Assembly: GCA_016648135.1 (NCBI GenBank)
Contig: JADDOH010002133.1
Coordinates: 105,012 to 169,011, forward strand
DNA from: Agrypnia vestita
Lineage: Eukaryota; Arthropoda; Insecta; Trichoptera; Phryganeidae
Direction: 5' to 3'
Length of the DNA stretch: 64,000 bases
This document shows positions 32,974-43,049 of the stretch, in pieces; the first letter of the stretch is position 1; the number at the start of each line of letters is the position of its first letter. The position numbers and the translations under genes were made by a program. The notes under the pieces were generated by a model. It ran no database searches and was not told the origin of the DNA. It saw nothing but the letters and a program-made list of their open reading frames with translations.

Positions 32974-33148
32974 AATCGTTTCTTGTAAAAACATACGGAT
33001 CGTATAAAATATCCGCAACTATTTACAGTTAAATATATTTAAGTTACACTGCTTATTGCACTAATCTTGTTGTTCCATGTCTAAGGGCGTATGTGTACAA
33101 AGTAATGTTGGTGGTAACTTTCCTAACAATTGTTTTGTGTTATTTTAG

Positions 33149-33346
33149 GGATGATCATCTCCATCCCTTTCTTGCTGGCGACGTTCTTAGTGTACGCCAT
33201 CATCCCCGAGCTGCGCAACCTGCACGGCAAGGCTCTCATGAGCTACGTGACCGGCCTCATCGTCGGCTACACCTTCCTGGCAGCCATACAGATCAGCACC
33301 ACCAGAGGATCCACCGAAATGTCCCTGTTCACCTGCCTTTTCATGG
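33149..33346 (+). CDS. mthl: Methuselah-like GPCR, internal exon 2: TM1 to start of TM3
   Basis: The exon has phase-1 ends on both sides. With the last base of the previous exon it gives Gly, then MIISIPFLLATFLVYAII (TM1), the loop PELRNLHGKALMSYV, TGLIVGYTFLAAIQIS (TM2), an extracellular loop TTRGSTEMS, and LFTCLFMG, whose Cys is in the position of the conserved class B disulfide before TM3. The acceptor is TTATTTTAG and the donor ATGG|GTAAGT. PELRN-HGK and GLIVGYTFLA are hallmarks of methuselah-like receptors, which sit in the plasma membrane and signal through G proteins. The high-GC codons stand out from the introns. The overlapping minus frame at 33187-33372 is a shadow. Confidence 0.95.
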
Positions 33347-33429
33347 GTAAGTCCGGATTTATCTTCATTCATTTTTTAATGGCGTTTAGAGGCTAAACAT
33401 TAACGAGGCTAAAAAGAATCACGCCCTCA

Positions 33430-33870
33430 TATCAAGTGACAGTTGTTTGAAATGATCACAATACTAACGAAGATTCCAGAACGGCCTAGAATAATCTACG
33501 GCTTACGAGAAACATCTCCAAAAGTCTGGAAAACGCGAGGAACTTCTCGAAAACGCGTGAAACGTCTCGGAATTTCGATATCAGAGCATTGGCGAATATA
33601 AATGCGACTCACGGGAGTAAGGAATGAGTTATTTTCCGTGCGCCTTGACAACGATAATACAAGCGAAGGCAGCCGCGAGCGGCGGGTCAGGCCGGCCAAG
33701 CGAGCGGTAGCGGCGAGAAGCCGGTGGTGCCAAACGAGCGGTAATTCGACAGCGATCCTAGAAAGTTCGTAGCGAAATAATTTGATTTTAAACAGTATAT
33801 TCTGTTTTTTCCCGTATTGTGAGGCTTTACTCACTTAATAAAAGTTAGTTTTTTTTAAATAAAAACACTT
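33430..33870 (+). mobile_element. Candidate solo LTR
   Basis: The block has promoter-like order: a heat-shock-type element GAAGATTCCAGAA (33469-33481), repeated GAA/TTC half-sites, a TATA-like GAATATAAATGCG (33593-33605), a GC-rich 5' UTR-like stretch and AATAAAAGTTAG at about 33837. Composition differs sharply from the intron around it. I could not fix TG...CA ends or a target duplication, so solo LTR is an inference. Confidence 0.4.
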
Positions 33871-34480
33871 TAATGAAATGTGTCAATAAATGACGTAATA
33901 ATTTTTCGATAATCCGGATTTGTCCCCACCCGGACTACCGCCATCCCCAATTAGTCCGGTTAAATCGAGGTTCTACTGTATTTTAAAAGAATTGCTATTT
34001 GACGTAGTGATCCTGAAATTTTTTTGTTATAGTTATGAGTGCATGCCGTTCGTCGTTTATGTCTGTATAATAATATGATATTACGATTTTGACATAAACA
34101 ATTATTATAGGATACCCGGATTGCAGGATCGTAAACCTGGGGCCAGGACATTTGATAGTCTTAATTAAAAGTTATCCTCTATCACGTCCCATATTATCCC
34201 GGTGCTATGCGCGCCGGCTGTATCGCCGTAAAGTTTTTATTGGAACAACGATAAACGAGTGGCGAAATTACTTTTCCTGGTCGCCTAAGGGGAGGCCATG
34301 AATGTATAATGCTTTCATATTTTAAGAACTGAAAATTTTAGTCGCATTTATTTTCTCTGTTTCTCTTTTCTCGAAAGATGGTGGATCTCAAAAGTTAAGA
34401 TTGTTACAATTTTTGTGCAGAAATCGAATATTTCTGTACTATTGTATTTTGCTATTACTTATAAATATAATTAAACGAAT
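33871..34480. other. No gene recognised
   Basis: No domain or bounded element identified. A GC-rich patch at 34190-34300 is unexplained. Confidence 0.35.
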
Positions 34481-34508
34481 TTACATAGTTTACTACCACT
34501 TAATTTTT

Positions 34509-34553
34509 GGTAAAAACCAACGGTTTCGGAAACAATGTTGCTTCGTCAGGGTA
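34509..34553 (-). ncRNA. Hammerhead-like motif 4 (decayed)
   Basis: Minus strand: core CTGACGA, extra A, stem II GCAAC-ATT-GTTTCC (partly paired, consistent with an ancestral GGAAAC/GTTTCC), GAA, then ACC-GTT-GGT, which can form a real small stem III. Stem I is not preserved. TTAAGTGGTAGT lies about 20 bases downstream, as in families 2 and 3. Confidence 0.4.
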
Positions 34554-34864
34554 TACTTAATACTAATTAAATTTTACAAAATTATAAACAATCATACCTC
34601 GGTGTCAAGTGTCTAAATGGGGGTAAATAATTGGGGGTGCGAAAGAAACAGGAGATAGGGTGAAAGGGAACATATTTTAAAAAATCTAACAATTATCTAA
34701 ATCTAATCTAAGAATTAATTGGTGATTAACTAAGTAAATTCGTGTAATTATACGAATATTTCTATTAATTCTATTAAACACAATTTTACTTATATAGTAA
34801 ATAAGTCTCATAAGCACGAAACTATTTATATGACAAACGTATATGTAAATATTTTTATTCGATG

Positions 34865-35250
34865 GCCCAGAGCTTTCGACCTTTTTGAGCTGGCTTAAGT
34901 GATCACTCTACACAATGCAACGTTTACCAATTTCAAGTTCATCGAAAGAATATCCACGCGTTATCAAATTTTTGAAAGTTGTATGGATGTGTTCCAAATT
35001 AAAACCTTCCCCTTTTTTGAAGGGACTATGCTAGCTAGAGACATCTGTAATCCATCTCATCAAATAGTATAGATAGATTTAGATGCTGATAACTATACGT
35101 CTATATTTTTAATCAAGAGTATTAAGCAAATTCTTCTTAATGTATATATTATATTCTTCCGAATTATTTAACATACACAATTGGTAAACGTTGCGTTATA
35201 TAGAACTATCACTTAAACCCACTCAAATAGTTTGTAAGCTCTGGACCAAT
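34865..35250. mobile_element. Fold-back MITE related to family G
   Basis: Left arm CCCAGAGCTTTCGACC and TGGCTTAAGTGATCACTC and right arm CACTTAAACCCACTCAAAT and AAGCTCTGGACC are inverted. AACGTTTACCAATT appears in one arm and its complement in the other. Confidence 0.6.
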
Positions 35251-35849
35251 GTGTGAAAAGACTTTCATACGCGTTTCTCATGTAAATATTATTCTTAATT
35301 CAATTATATTTAATTAAGATAAATGAAAGAATACTTTTTCTCTTGTTTATTTCAACAATTTAAATCTAAAAACGTATTTGAAAACAAAGCGCATAAATCA
35401 GGTTGACAAGTTCACCAAATGCATCTTCATTTGCACGTGTGCGTAATAATGCACTTAGTCAGCTGTTCGTCCATAAAAGTGCAGGCATTGCATTGCACTG
35501 CATTCTGCAGAGTGTTAAAATATGGTAAAACTAGCCATAGTGACGAGTGCAGACAAGGTCGAATGATCTGTCTAGACTCGTCACACAGCGCTCAGATGTT
35601 ATGGTAAATAGTTATCTGACCGTTGAAGTACTGTTAAGGTGGATTCCTTTGTTTACGTAACCACCAGGTGCCGGTCAGTGACGTAGAGCAGCACACGTGA
35701 CGTAGATGTTTCGTATTTTACCAGCAGGTAATCGTCGGCATCGCAAGTTGTCACGGCTAGGCCTTGCAACACCGGTAAAATACCACAAAGGATTTCCTGA
35801 ATATCTCATTAGTTAATTATGTATAAATTTTTATTGCATTGGTGTATTT

Positions 35850-36560
35850 CGAGATTTGGCGAAAACTGGAAATCATCTGCAAGATTTAAGCATGCTATTT
35901 AATGCAGTTGCATGTATGCAGAGATGTTTAGAACAAGTGAACGAGTTTGTATATTTGGGAAGTACGTTTAGTAGAGACGGCAAGGCTGAGAATGATATCG
36001 AAAGGAGAGTGACTGCGGGAAACAAAGTAAATGGTGCTCTAAATGCAATCATGGCCATTAAGAGTCTGTCTAAGGAAGCAAGACTAGTGGTATAGAAGTG
36101 AAGCCTGGAATTGGCAAAAGAGGAATGAAAGTAGACTGAATGCAGTAGAAATGCGGTCACTAAGATGCTTGTGTGGAAAATCTTTGGTCGATAGAGTAAG
36201 GAATGAACAAATTAGACGTGAATGCAATGCTGACTGTAGTGTGGTGGGAAAGACGTGCTGAGATGGTTTGGTCATGTGGAACGTATCAACGAGGAAAGGA
36301 CGGTTAATAAAATTTATAAGGCGAGTGTTGAAGGCAACAGGAATAGAGGGCATCCGCGAAAGACCTGGCATGATCAGATACAACAAGTGTTTGAGGATGG
36401 CCCCGTTCAAAGCCGCAACAACCGTAGAACTTGTATGAAAAGATGTATGAATGTGGCCGAAGCAAAAGTGATGTGCCAGGATAGAAGAGTGTGGCGTTAA
36501 ATCATCTCTGCCTATCCCTGCGGAGAAACGGCGTGATGGTTAGTTAGTTAGTTATCACGC
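35850..36560 (+). pseudogene. LINE ORF2 C-terminus with TTAG tail
   Basis: Fragments in order: EQVNEFVYLGSTFSRDGK, then RVTAGNKVNGALNAIM, NAVEMRSLRCLCGKSL, LRWFGHVERINEERTV, GHPRKTWHDQIQQVF, and RCMNVAEAKVMCQDR. These are the post-palm and C-terminal motifs of a widespread insect LINE group. Frameshifts lie near 36090 and 36250. The insertion ends in repeated TTAG (36538-36552), its target-primed tail. The same family recurs at 61860-62175. Confidence 0.75.
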
Positions 36561-36579
36561 GTCATCGGCAAAGAGGGAC

Positions 36580-36740
36580 ACACCAATTTCTCCAACATGT
36601 TTCATCCTCGTTAAACTTATCAGACGACGGTGCCTCCTAAAACAACATGTCGTAATCCTCTGACGGCATAAAAGTAATTAACCATTCTACAACATGTAAA
36701 ATACACGGCATTCAAACATGTCAAAAAGTACCTTGACATT
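36580..36740. repeat. Spaced AACATGT motifs
   Basis: AACATGT occurs at about 36594, 36643, 36691 and 36714, with spacing near 48 for the first three, each close to TCCTC or CTGACG/CAGACG text. The reverse strand reads ...CTGATAAG...GAGGATGAAACATGTT, which resembles the hammerhead-like layout but lacks a stem II partner. Confidence 0.3.
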
Positions 36741-36829
36741 TATGTGAAAAGGAAAAAAACATCACCGGTAATTTAAATTATTTTTTGGTAAATACCTCAA
36801 AAGTAACACACATTACAGTGTGAAAGACT

Positions 36830-37310
36830 TCTTCTTCTTCTTCATCACCCTTCGTCTCTACTGCTGGACATAGGCCTCTTCCTTCTCTTTCCATCCTTCC
36901 TTGTTGTTTGCTAATTGTAGCTATTGCTTTTCCCCCACAGCGGCTATATCATCGGCCCATATCTTTTGAGGTCTTCCGATGTCTCTTTTTTTCTCCCAAG
37001 GTCTCCATTTCAGAACTCTAGGAGGCCATCTTGTAGCATCCTGCCTTGCAACGTGTCCTGCCCATTGCCATTTTAGCTTCGCTACACGATCCATGATATC
37101 CGCTACTCTGGTTCTGCGCCTAACTGCGCCCTTAGGCTTACTCCAAGCATGGATCTCTCCATGGATCGTTGCGTGCATTTGAGCTTTTCTACACTTTTCT
37201 TTGTAAGGGCCATAGTCTCCAATCCATACGTAATCACTGGCAGCATGCATGATTCAAAGGCTTTTCTTTTTAGGCTAATTGGGATCCCTTTGTTCTCGAT
37301 GATATCTTGA
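36830..37310 (-). pseudogene. LINE ORF2 C-terminus with (GAA)n tail
   Basis: Minus strand: WIGDYGPYKEKCRKAQMHAT, RRRTRVADIMDRVAKLKWQW, AGHVARQDATRWPPRVLKWR and GRPQKIWADDI, the typical C-terminal order of a second LINE family. A stop interrupts at 36921. The 3' UTR holds GGCCTATGTCCAGCAGTAGA and ends in GAAGAAGAAG (plus-strand CTTCTTCTTC at 36831-36842). Confidence 0.75.
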
Positions 37311-37899
37311 AAGACTTACTCCTGAAATAAATTTCAACAACGGTGAACCGTTCTACTGAAATTAAACGACATACAGAACAATCATAAACACTCATTGATG
37401 CAATGCTAAAGCGACTTGAAATATTTGGCGGCTTCTAAAAATTAGCTGAATTGATTCTCTTCATGGTCTATCGGAAGTCGACGATCATTCAGGCGATTAC
37501 GATTTTTATGGTTTATCAGCCTTAATGATCGTACAAGGAGATGTTATTGCGGTAGTTCGCCTTCCGCAATGCAGTGCCACAGCCGTACCGTTGATATTTC
37601 AACTCCGCCTGGTGCTACCTGCACTCTGATGTAGTCCTCGAGTCGGTACTGATAATGCTTCTTCCCATTACCAGGGTCAAGTTCAGCCGCCCCCGACCTG
37701 GGGAACAGACGTTGTGTGTATCCGCCCATTCTGGCTCAGACGCTACGCTACCTGTCGGTCCGCGAGAAGCATTTAATTTCCCTCCTACCCAACATATCTG
37801 GCGAGAATTCCCCTATCCGCCACCCTCACCCTAGCGGTTACAGGTTCCGCCGAGAATCGATAACTTTACTGATGTGATGATACGAAAACAAAACAAAAA
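37311..37899. other. No gene recognised; GC-rich block
   Basis: 37540-37850 is GC-rich, with a 61-codon minus-strand open frame that I do not recognise. It could be a retroelement UTR; the sequence alone does not say. Confidence 0.35.
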
Positions 37900-38075
37900 A
37901 TAAATTCTTAAAGCAATAAAAACCCGTAAATTGAAATATTTTGGCCATATCGTGAGATATCCAGAAAAAATCCAGATCCTGGATTTCATAGTTCAAGGCA
38001 AACTTGAGAGCAGAATCCTGGCAGAGCAAGGACATCCTGGATGAAAAATCTTGGACAATGGTTTGTAAAATCCAT
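37900..38075 (+). pseudogene. LINE ORF2 C-terminal relic
   Basis: It reads TRKLKYFGHIVRYPEKIQIL, then DFIVQGKLESRI and a decayed KILDNGL. This matches the same family as 44460-44917 (LQYLGHVMRHPK..., LIMQGKIAGSRGP). Confidence 0.6.
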
Positions 38076-38114
38076 AGTCCAGCTATTTATTTCCATGATA
38101 ATGATCGCAAACAT

Positions 38115-38255
38115 ATTTTTGTTTTGTAAAAAAAAGATGTAAACACGGAATACGTGTCGCATACATTATTATTATTTTCAAACAATGCTAAACGCTTGTG
38201 TTATGAAAATAGGACTAACTTGCTGTAGTCCTGGAATGGGGCACGAAACTCGAAA
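38115..38255 (-). repeat. Partial SINE
   Basis: Minus-strand SINE body: AACACGGAATACGTGTCGC, GCTAAACGCTTGTGTTATG, AAAATAGGACTAACTTGC on the plus strand. The tRNA head is cut off. Confidence 0.6.
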
Positions 38256-39419
38256 CATGATCGCTTATGTACAATACACAGACTAGCATTAGGAGATTTA
38301 GATTGTGTCCGGATTTCTAAGACTGATTTTCGTTAAAAAAATGTATTCCGAAAATTTTGTGTATTTTTTTATTTGCTGATAATATTCTTTCGAACTAAAC
38401 TCTCCTGTATGGACGGCTGCCAAATATGAATACTTTCACTCTTTAAGCGACGATTTTGACTTCCCACGTTTTTCCAGAGCTGCAAAATTATTCATAAATT
38501 AATTTAAACCTTTACCCTCGGCGTGAATTAAAAATCCACTAAAATCTCTTAGCTAATTTGCAAACGAATGTAATTATTTATTTATAAGCTGAAAGCTCTG
38601 AAGTTATAACGTAAAAAAACAGACGGGATCACATCTGTACTGCTTTTAAATGTGGAACTATATCTAAGGCATTTGAGCAAATGAGAGACATGAGATTGTA
38701 GATGATACATGTATCTTACTTCGTTGTTGTTAGCCAGTGTAGAATGCAGTGATGAGTTTTCTGGTGGAGTAATACGCGATCTAGTAATTACTCCAGTTTA
38801 TTATAACAATATGATTTGTTGCCGACCGAGCGTACTAGAGCCTGTCTATTGGAAGCGTAACCCGGGAATCGAAGAGAGCCGTGCGCACGTGTGCCCCCGG
38901 TTTTATGCGCTCGCCTCCCCTACCACTCCGGCGCCCCGGGCCGCAATGTACCGACCTATGTAACTGTACGATATAGTAGGCCGACTCAAGTGTCCTGACG
39001 CCGCTTAAGTCGGCCATTTTACCACATTTTACACCCTTTTACACCCCTCGCGTGTCTGGTGCACAAGGTTAAGATGCGACACTCTTCCTCTGTTCATCGA
39101 TGTTTACGTTATTGAGTTAGGCCTTACAGAGGGTTACCTTGCAGTGAGGGTTTGACATTTTCATTTTTCCGTGACATCGAGAATCCTTTAGAATCCCTAT
39201 CCAGAGTCAGAAAAAGTTCTACGCCAAAATAATAAGGCCCGGTGGCTTAACTCATCAAATCTAAAGAAAAGTAACCTGAAGAGAGGCACTGGGAATTAGA
39301 TAAGATGGATGATCAGCTCGAGTGCTGCAATTAGATGGTTATTACGCTATTCATCTTCTTTTTACTGTCACTGAGTATTGCATCATTATTATAAATATAG
39401 GCGAAATGTCAGAGCGACT
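38256..39419. other. No gene recognised; GC-rich patch with hairpin
   Basis: 38820-39060 is GC-rich. It contains GGCCGACTCAAG (from 38979) and CTTAAGTCGGCC (to 39015), which pair 11 of 12 with a 13-base loop. The open frames there are shadows of each other with no domain. Confidence 0.4.
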
Positions 39420-39705
39420 ATTGAAGAGAACAGATATCCGTAAATCGTTTGGTTTGGGTCTTCTGAGGTATTGATTATGCCGTGTTATTCCGACGTTTTT
39501 GGCCGACGTTTCGGATCCCATTGCAGGGTCCATCATGTGTTCACATCAGCCCTCACGATGGACCCTGTAATGGGATCCGAAACGTCGGAATAATGCCCCA
39601 GAAGACCCAAACTAGAAGATTTCTGAGATCGTGAAAACCTCTGAACATTCTTATCCGTAAATCGGTAAAACAGCACTAATGACCTATTCTGGTTTGTGGC
39701 ACTTC
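39420..39705. mobile_element. Fold-back repeat with hammerhead-like motif 7
   Basis: Two inverted copies of GACGTTTCGGATCCCATTGC...GGGTCCATC meet at 39537-39556. Outer text ATATCCGTAAATCG and TTATCCGTAAATCGG is in direct orientation. Solo copies of the same repeat lie at 51095-51270 and 53440-53660. Confidence 0.65.
39549..39590 (+). ncRNA. Hammerhead-like motif 7, copy a
   Basis: Core CTCACGA, one extra T, stem II GGACCC-TGTAAT-GGGATCC (six pairs with a bulged A), GAA, palindrome ACGT, C, then GG pairing with the two C upstream of the core. The inverted partner on the minus strand (39501-39540) keeps stem II and GAAACGTC but has a broken core. Confidence 0.45.
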
Positions 39706-40284
39706 TTGTGAACTTCAGAAATGGACACTCCATCGAAATTTTAACCAAGTTCTAATCCGATTTCTTCCACTTTTTTTATGGTTTTCTATGATGTCCTATC
39801 TAGGATACGCAAAGTTCGTTGGATCCATTTGAAAATACATTCAACTAAAAAAGTGACAGACGAATATAAAATTACTTTTTCCTAATATGCGTGACATTGT
39901 TGATAAAAGTGTTACTGACGTACAGACGTTTTAATTTTCATGTCAAGTAAGCTTCAAATATGTCTTCTTTGCAATATGGCTACGTACTTCATTTATTATT
40001 TATTCTATTTACGAAACGTTAGTCCGCTATTAATATTTTCTTATGAAAATGTTGACATTTTTCACCTATGGAAGTAGGTGATGACACGTCATATTTTGAC
40101 ACGACGCGCTGTACACGAAATTCTCTCTGAATATTTTTACGAATTATGTTTTTCTGGCATTTATAATTTGTAAAATTATTTTCACGTCTCTGGTGGTGTG
40201 AGAGAGCGTGCGAACATTAATTACATATTTAACCATTCAAATTCCTTCCAAAATTGATTAAAAAACATTTAAGAAAACATATTA

Positions 40285-40440
40285 AATCGGCGTTGCATCT
40301 GGAGTACCGCAGGTGAGTCATTTTAGACCAAAGTTTTATATTCTACGTACAAGCACAATGAGACATCAAATAATTTATGTAAATTCATCATGTATGCTGA
40401 TGAAGTATATGCGTGTTAAACATTGATAAATTTGTAAAAA
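40285..40440 (+). pseudogene. LINE reverse transcriptase palm relic
   Basis: It reads GVASGVPQVSHFRPKFYIL, then after a frameshift FIMYADEVYAC. These correspond to the GVPQGS...LFILY and F-YADD-K palm motifs of jockey/R1-like LINEs; the second catalytic Asp is Glu (GAA at 40402-40404). The GTGAGT after CCGCAG at 40312 looks like a splice donor but is part of the RT codons. Confidence 0.6.
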
Positions 40441-40984
40441 ATTTAGCAGTAAATAACACATGTTAGCATTGTTTTTATATTTTATATGGAAGGTATCTAA
40501 AACTCCGCGGATATACATATACATACATAGTATAGTACACGCTATCACAGTTAAGAATTTAGCAATAGCGTGTCTCTGCCGCGTAGCAGAGTTTAGTACT
40601 CACACTTTCCCGTCTCCTTGGGATATCGCTGGGTATGGGATAGTTTTGGATGTGGTGTTTGCATTATCAGCGACCACAAGTGTTCTGCTAAGAGAATCCA
40701 GAATGAAAAGAATCACATGAATTTTACAGTTGTATGTACTCTTCTGTACTGACAGTTGTTTGATTATTGTGCGATTAACTTTGTGGAAGATCAGAGAAGA
40801 AGAGGCTGGTCTCTGATGGACTGCCGGATCAAGGAGGCTATTGGCGTGGAATGCTTTGGGTATGACTATCAAACTGCGGACTGCATAGAAAAATGTGTAG
40901 TTCAGGACATAAGCAGACCACAACCTATAAGTCGCAAGATCCTCATTAATGACGAAACTAATGACAGTTATCAGCAGGATCAAT

Positions 40985-41300
40985 GAAACCAGACGCATAA
41001 TGAATACCATCTCGAAAAGGCGTGCAAAATGGATGGGGCATATTTTACGCTCAAAACTATACTGGAGGGAATGGTAGAGGGAAAGATTGCCAGAGAGCGC
41101 CCTCGCCGTGAATATCTTGAGCGAGTGTGCCAAGATACGAATAATTGTGCCTCCTGCACAGAGCTGAAGAGGATCGCAGGAGACCGAGTGAAATGGAGAA
41201 AGAGATGTTCTTTGCTGCCAAACAATCCCATGGATTGAAACCCAGGAAGAAAGGAATGACAGTAGTAATATGTAAAGCGTGCCTCATACTTCATACGCCG
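40985..41300 (+). pseudogene. LINE ORF2 C-terminal relic
   Basis: It reads ETRRIMNTISKRRAKWMGHI, then after a frameshift MVEGKIARERPRREYLERVC and ELKRIAGDRVKWRKR, the C-terminal order RR-LL-I-RR-W-GH-LR, EGK-GKR-RGRPR, LK-A-DR-WR of a third LINE family. The large overlapping minus frame (40600-41133) is a shadow. Confidence 0.65.
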
Positions 41301-41376
41301 GCCATAAAGTGCCCTGGTTAAATGTACCACGCTGTCTCCGACAACCCTTGCGAGCCGTTTCCGACAGCCAATAATA

Positions 41377-41406
41377 TAAGGGTGGCCGCAGCTCGCGGCC
41401 CTTATT
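41377..41406. repeat. Strong hairpin
   Basis: AAGGGTGGCCGC and GCGGCCCTT pair around AGCTC, with a small bulge. It lies about 140 bases past the stop of the LINE relic and may be part of its 3' UTR. Confidence 0.5.
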
Positions 41407-41495
41407 GTTCAAGTATATAAATATAGAATCGAACCTTTGTTCTTAAATTAATTCAATATGAATCTCTAAGTTACTTTTACATATTTTTTTATATA

Positions 41496-41970
41496 CAGTG
41501 TTATTTGGAAAACACTAATAAGCTCGCAGGACTATATTCCTGCCTTCATTACGAGTCGAAAATATTCAAGCTATTATGACCTAATATTAATAGTTATGGA
41601 GATATGCGACATCAAAGTTTGCATTTTTTTTCAATATTTCAGACTTATTTTATGTAAAACGTTAGACTATCACTACAGTAACTTATATCGAATATGAAAA
41701 ATTCATTCCCTTTGATACAACTCAAATAAAATAAAAAAACCATCAAATTCCAATTGGAAAATTTTCAGGGTTTTTATCATTTTATTTACCGTAATGATAG
41801 TCCAATCTTTTACAAAAAATAAAGTTCAGAAATATTGGAAAAAAATGCAAACTTTGATGTCGCATATCTCCATAAATATTGATATTAGGTCATGATATCT
41901 TGAACATTTTCGACTCATAAAGTCAGGAATATAGTCCTGCGAGGTTATTAATGTTTTCCAAATAATTCTG
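41496..41970. mobile_element. Fold-back MITE family F, copy 4
   Basis: Ends CAGTGTTATTTGGAAAAC and GTTTTCCAAATAATTCTG are inverted and flanked by TA (41494-41495, 41971-41972). Arms carry GGAGATATGCGACATCAAAG and its complement; ATTCCAATTGGAA lies at the centre. The TA duplication supports a Tc1/mariner-type MITE. Confidence 0.8.
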
Positions 41971-42279
41971 TATATTGTTCCCTTGCGATATTCATCGGAA
42001 GTCTCAGATACCTGTACCGCGACACGAAGGGAGCACGATAGTTAAAGGCAGGCCTCACTCGCACAGCATTTTTGCGCATTTTATTTTCGTGATAGAGATC
42101 TTAACTGATGTGTAATCAGGGTGAAATTTAATCAACATCACCCAAACCTTTACAGATTTATATTTAAAACCTTAGGTCAGGGTCGCAAATCTACGTGTTG
42201 TAGCGAAGGGAAAAACTACATTTCAAAATGAAGACTACAACACACACACGTTCATCAGTTTGAAGACTACAAAGTGTAC

Positions 42280-42475
42280 ACTACAATTGTAGTAAAAACT
42301 ACTGGAAGTGAAGTAATTGCAGTACTACGAAATGAAGTGAAGTAAATGAAGTGAAGTAATTGAAGTGAAGTAAATGAAGTGAAGTAATTGAAGTGAAGAA
42401 ATGAAGTAATTGTAATATTAATGAAATGAAGTAATTGTAGTACTAGTGAAGTTAATTTTTAAATGAAGTGAAGTA
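42280..42475. repeat. (AAATGAAGTGAAGT)n-type minisatellite
   Basis: At least eight units of GAAGT in groups such as AATTGAAGTGAAGTAAATG. Related AAGTGT/ACACTTC and GTAGTACTAC palindromic text continues at 42780-42950, so the array may be the subterminal part of one larger element. Confidence 0.65.
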
Positions 42476-42594
42476 TTTTTTTCCCAAATAAAAATTTGGC
42501 GACCTAAAAAAAAAAATGTCAACAAGAAAGTTATTTAAGATAAATGAGAATATTTTCTCGAATGTAACATTTGGCGAACTAAAAAAAAAAAAAA

Positions 42595-42730
42595 AAAAAT
42601 TTCTTCATTTAGCTACATCAACTTTCCAAAATAATTTTCATGGGTCCGAAAATTTTTCAAACCATTGGGGAGGGGGGAGGTTGTTACAGTATCCAAAGAT
42701 TTCTTCATTTAGCTACATCAACTTTCAAAA
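42595..42730. repeat. Direct repeat TTTCTTCATTTAGCTACATC
   Basis: The 27-base block beginning TTTCTTCATTTAGCTACATC and ending AACTTTC occurs at 42600 and 42702. An 18-base A run and a G-rich patch (GGGGAGGGGGGAGG) lie beside it. Confidence 0.6.
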
Positions 42731-43049
42731 AATTTCAAAAAAATGCACTATTTAAAGTATATTTGTCATACTTTCGATAACATTGAAGTGTGTGTACTTT
42801 GTAGTGTTCGCTTTGAAACGAAGTGTACTATTTGAAGTTTACACTTTCAATAACATTGGTGTTTGTAGTTTGTAGTGTGCACTACACTTCAAATCGTGCG
42901 AAGTGTGCACTTCAATGTAATGTAGTACTACATTGTAGTAGTGAGTACAGAGCGGCCCCATCACTAACGTGTTGGCTTTTGTATTTAAATTTTCCAACAA
43001 GGTACTATAAATATTATGATTGGCACGTTATAATGTAATCAAATTGATG

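Larger units (their letters stand above)
32690..33035. mobile_element. Near-perfect 345-bp palindrome with hammerhead-like cores
   Basis: The two arms are inverted copies of about 155 bases (GAGGTAGAGGGCGGACT, AGGTCGTCCTCCTTATGA-type blocks) around a short centre at about 32845-32875. Each arm holds a hammerhead-like motif. The right end lies about 115 bases before the receptor exon at 33149, inside the same primary transcript. Confidence 0.8.

Noticed and set aside
32772..33018. Minus-strand open frames of 60 and 72 codons
   Set aside because: They run through the arms of a long palindrome and exist only because the two arms mirror each other.
40310..40320. Apparent exon end CCGCAG|GTGAGT
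   Set aside because: The upstream codons read as the GVPQ motif of a LINE reverse transcriptase and a decayed YADD follows in the + strand; the donor-like bases are part of that relic and the text does not match the receptor.
40600..41133. 177-codon minus-strand open frame, the longest in the window
   Set aside because: It overlaps a + strand LINE C-terminus with clear motifs and shows no domain of its own.
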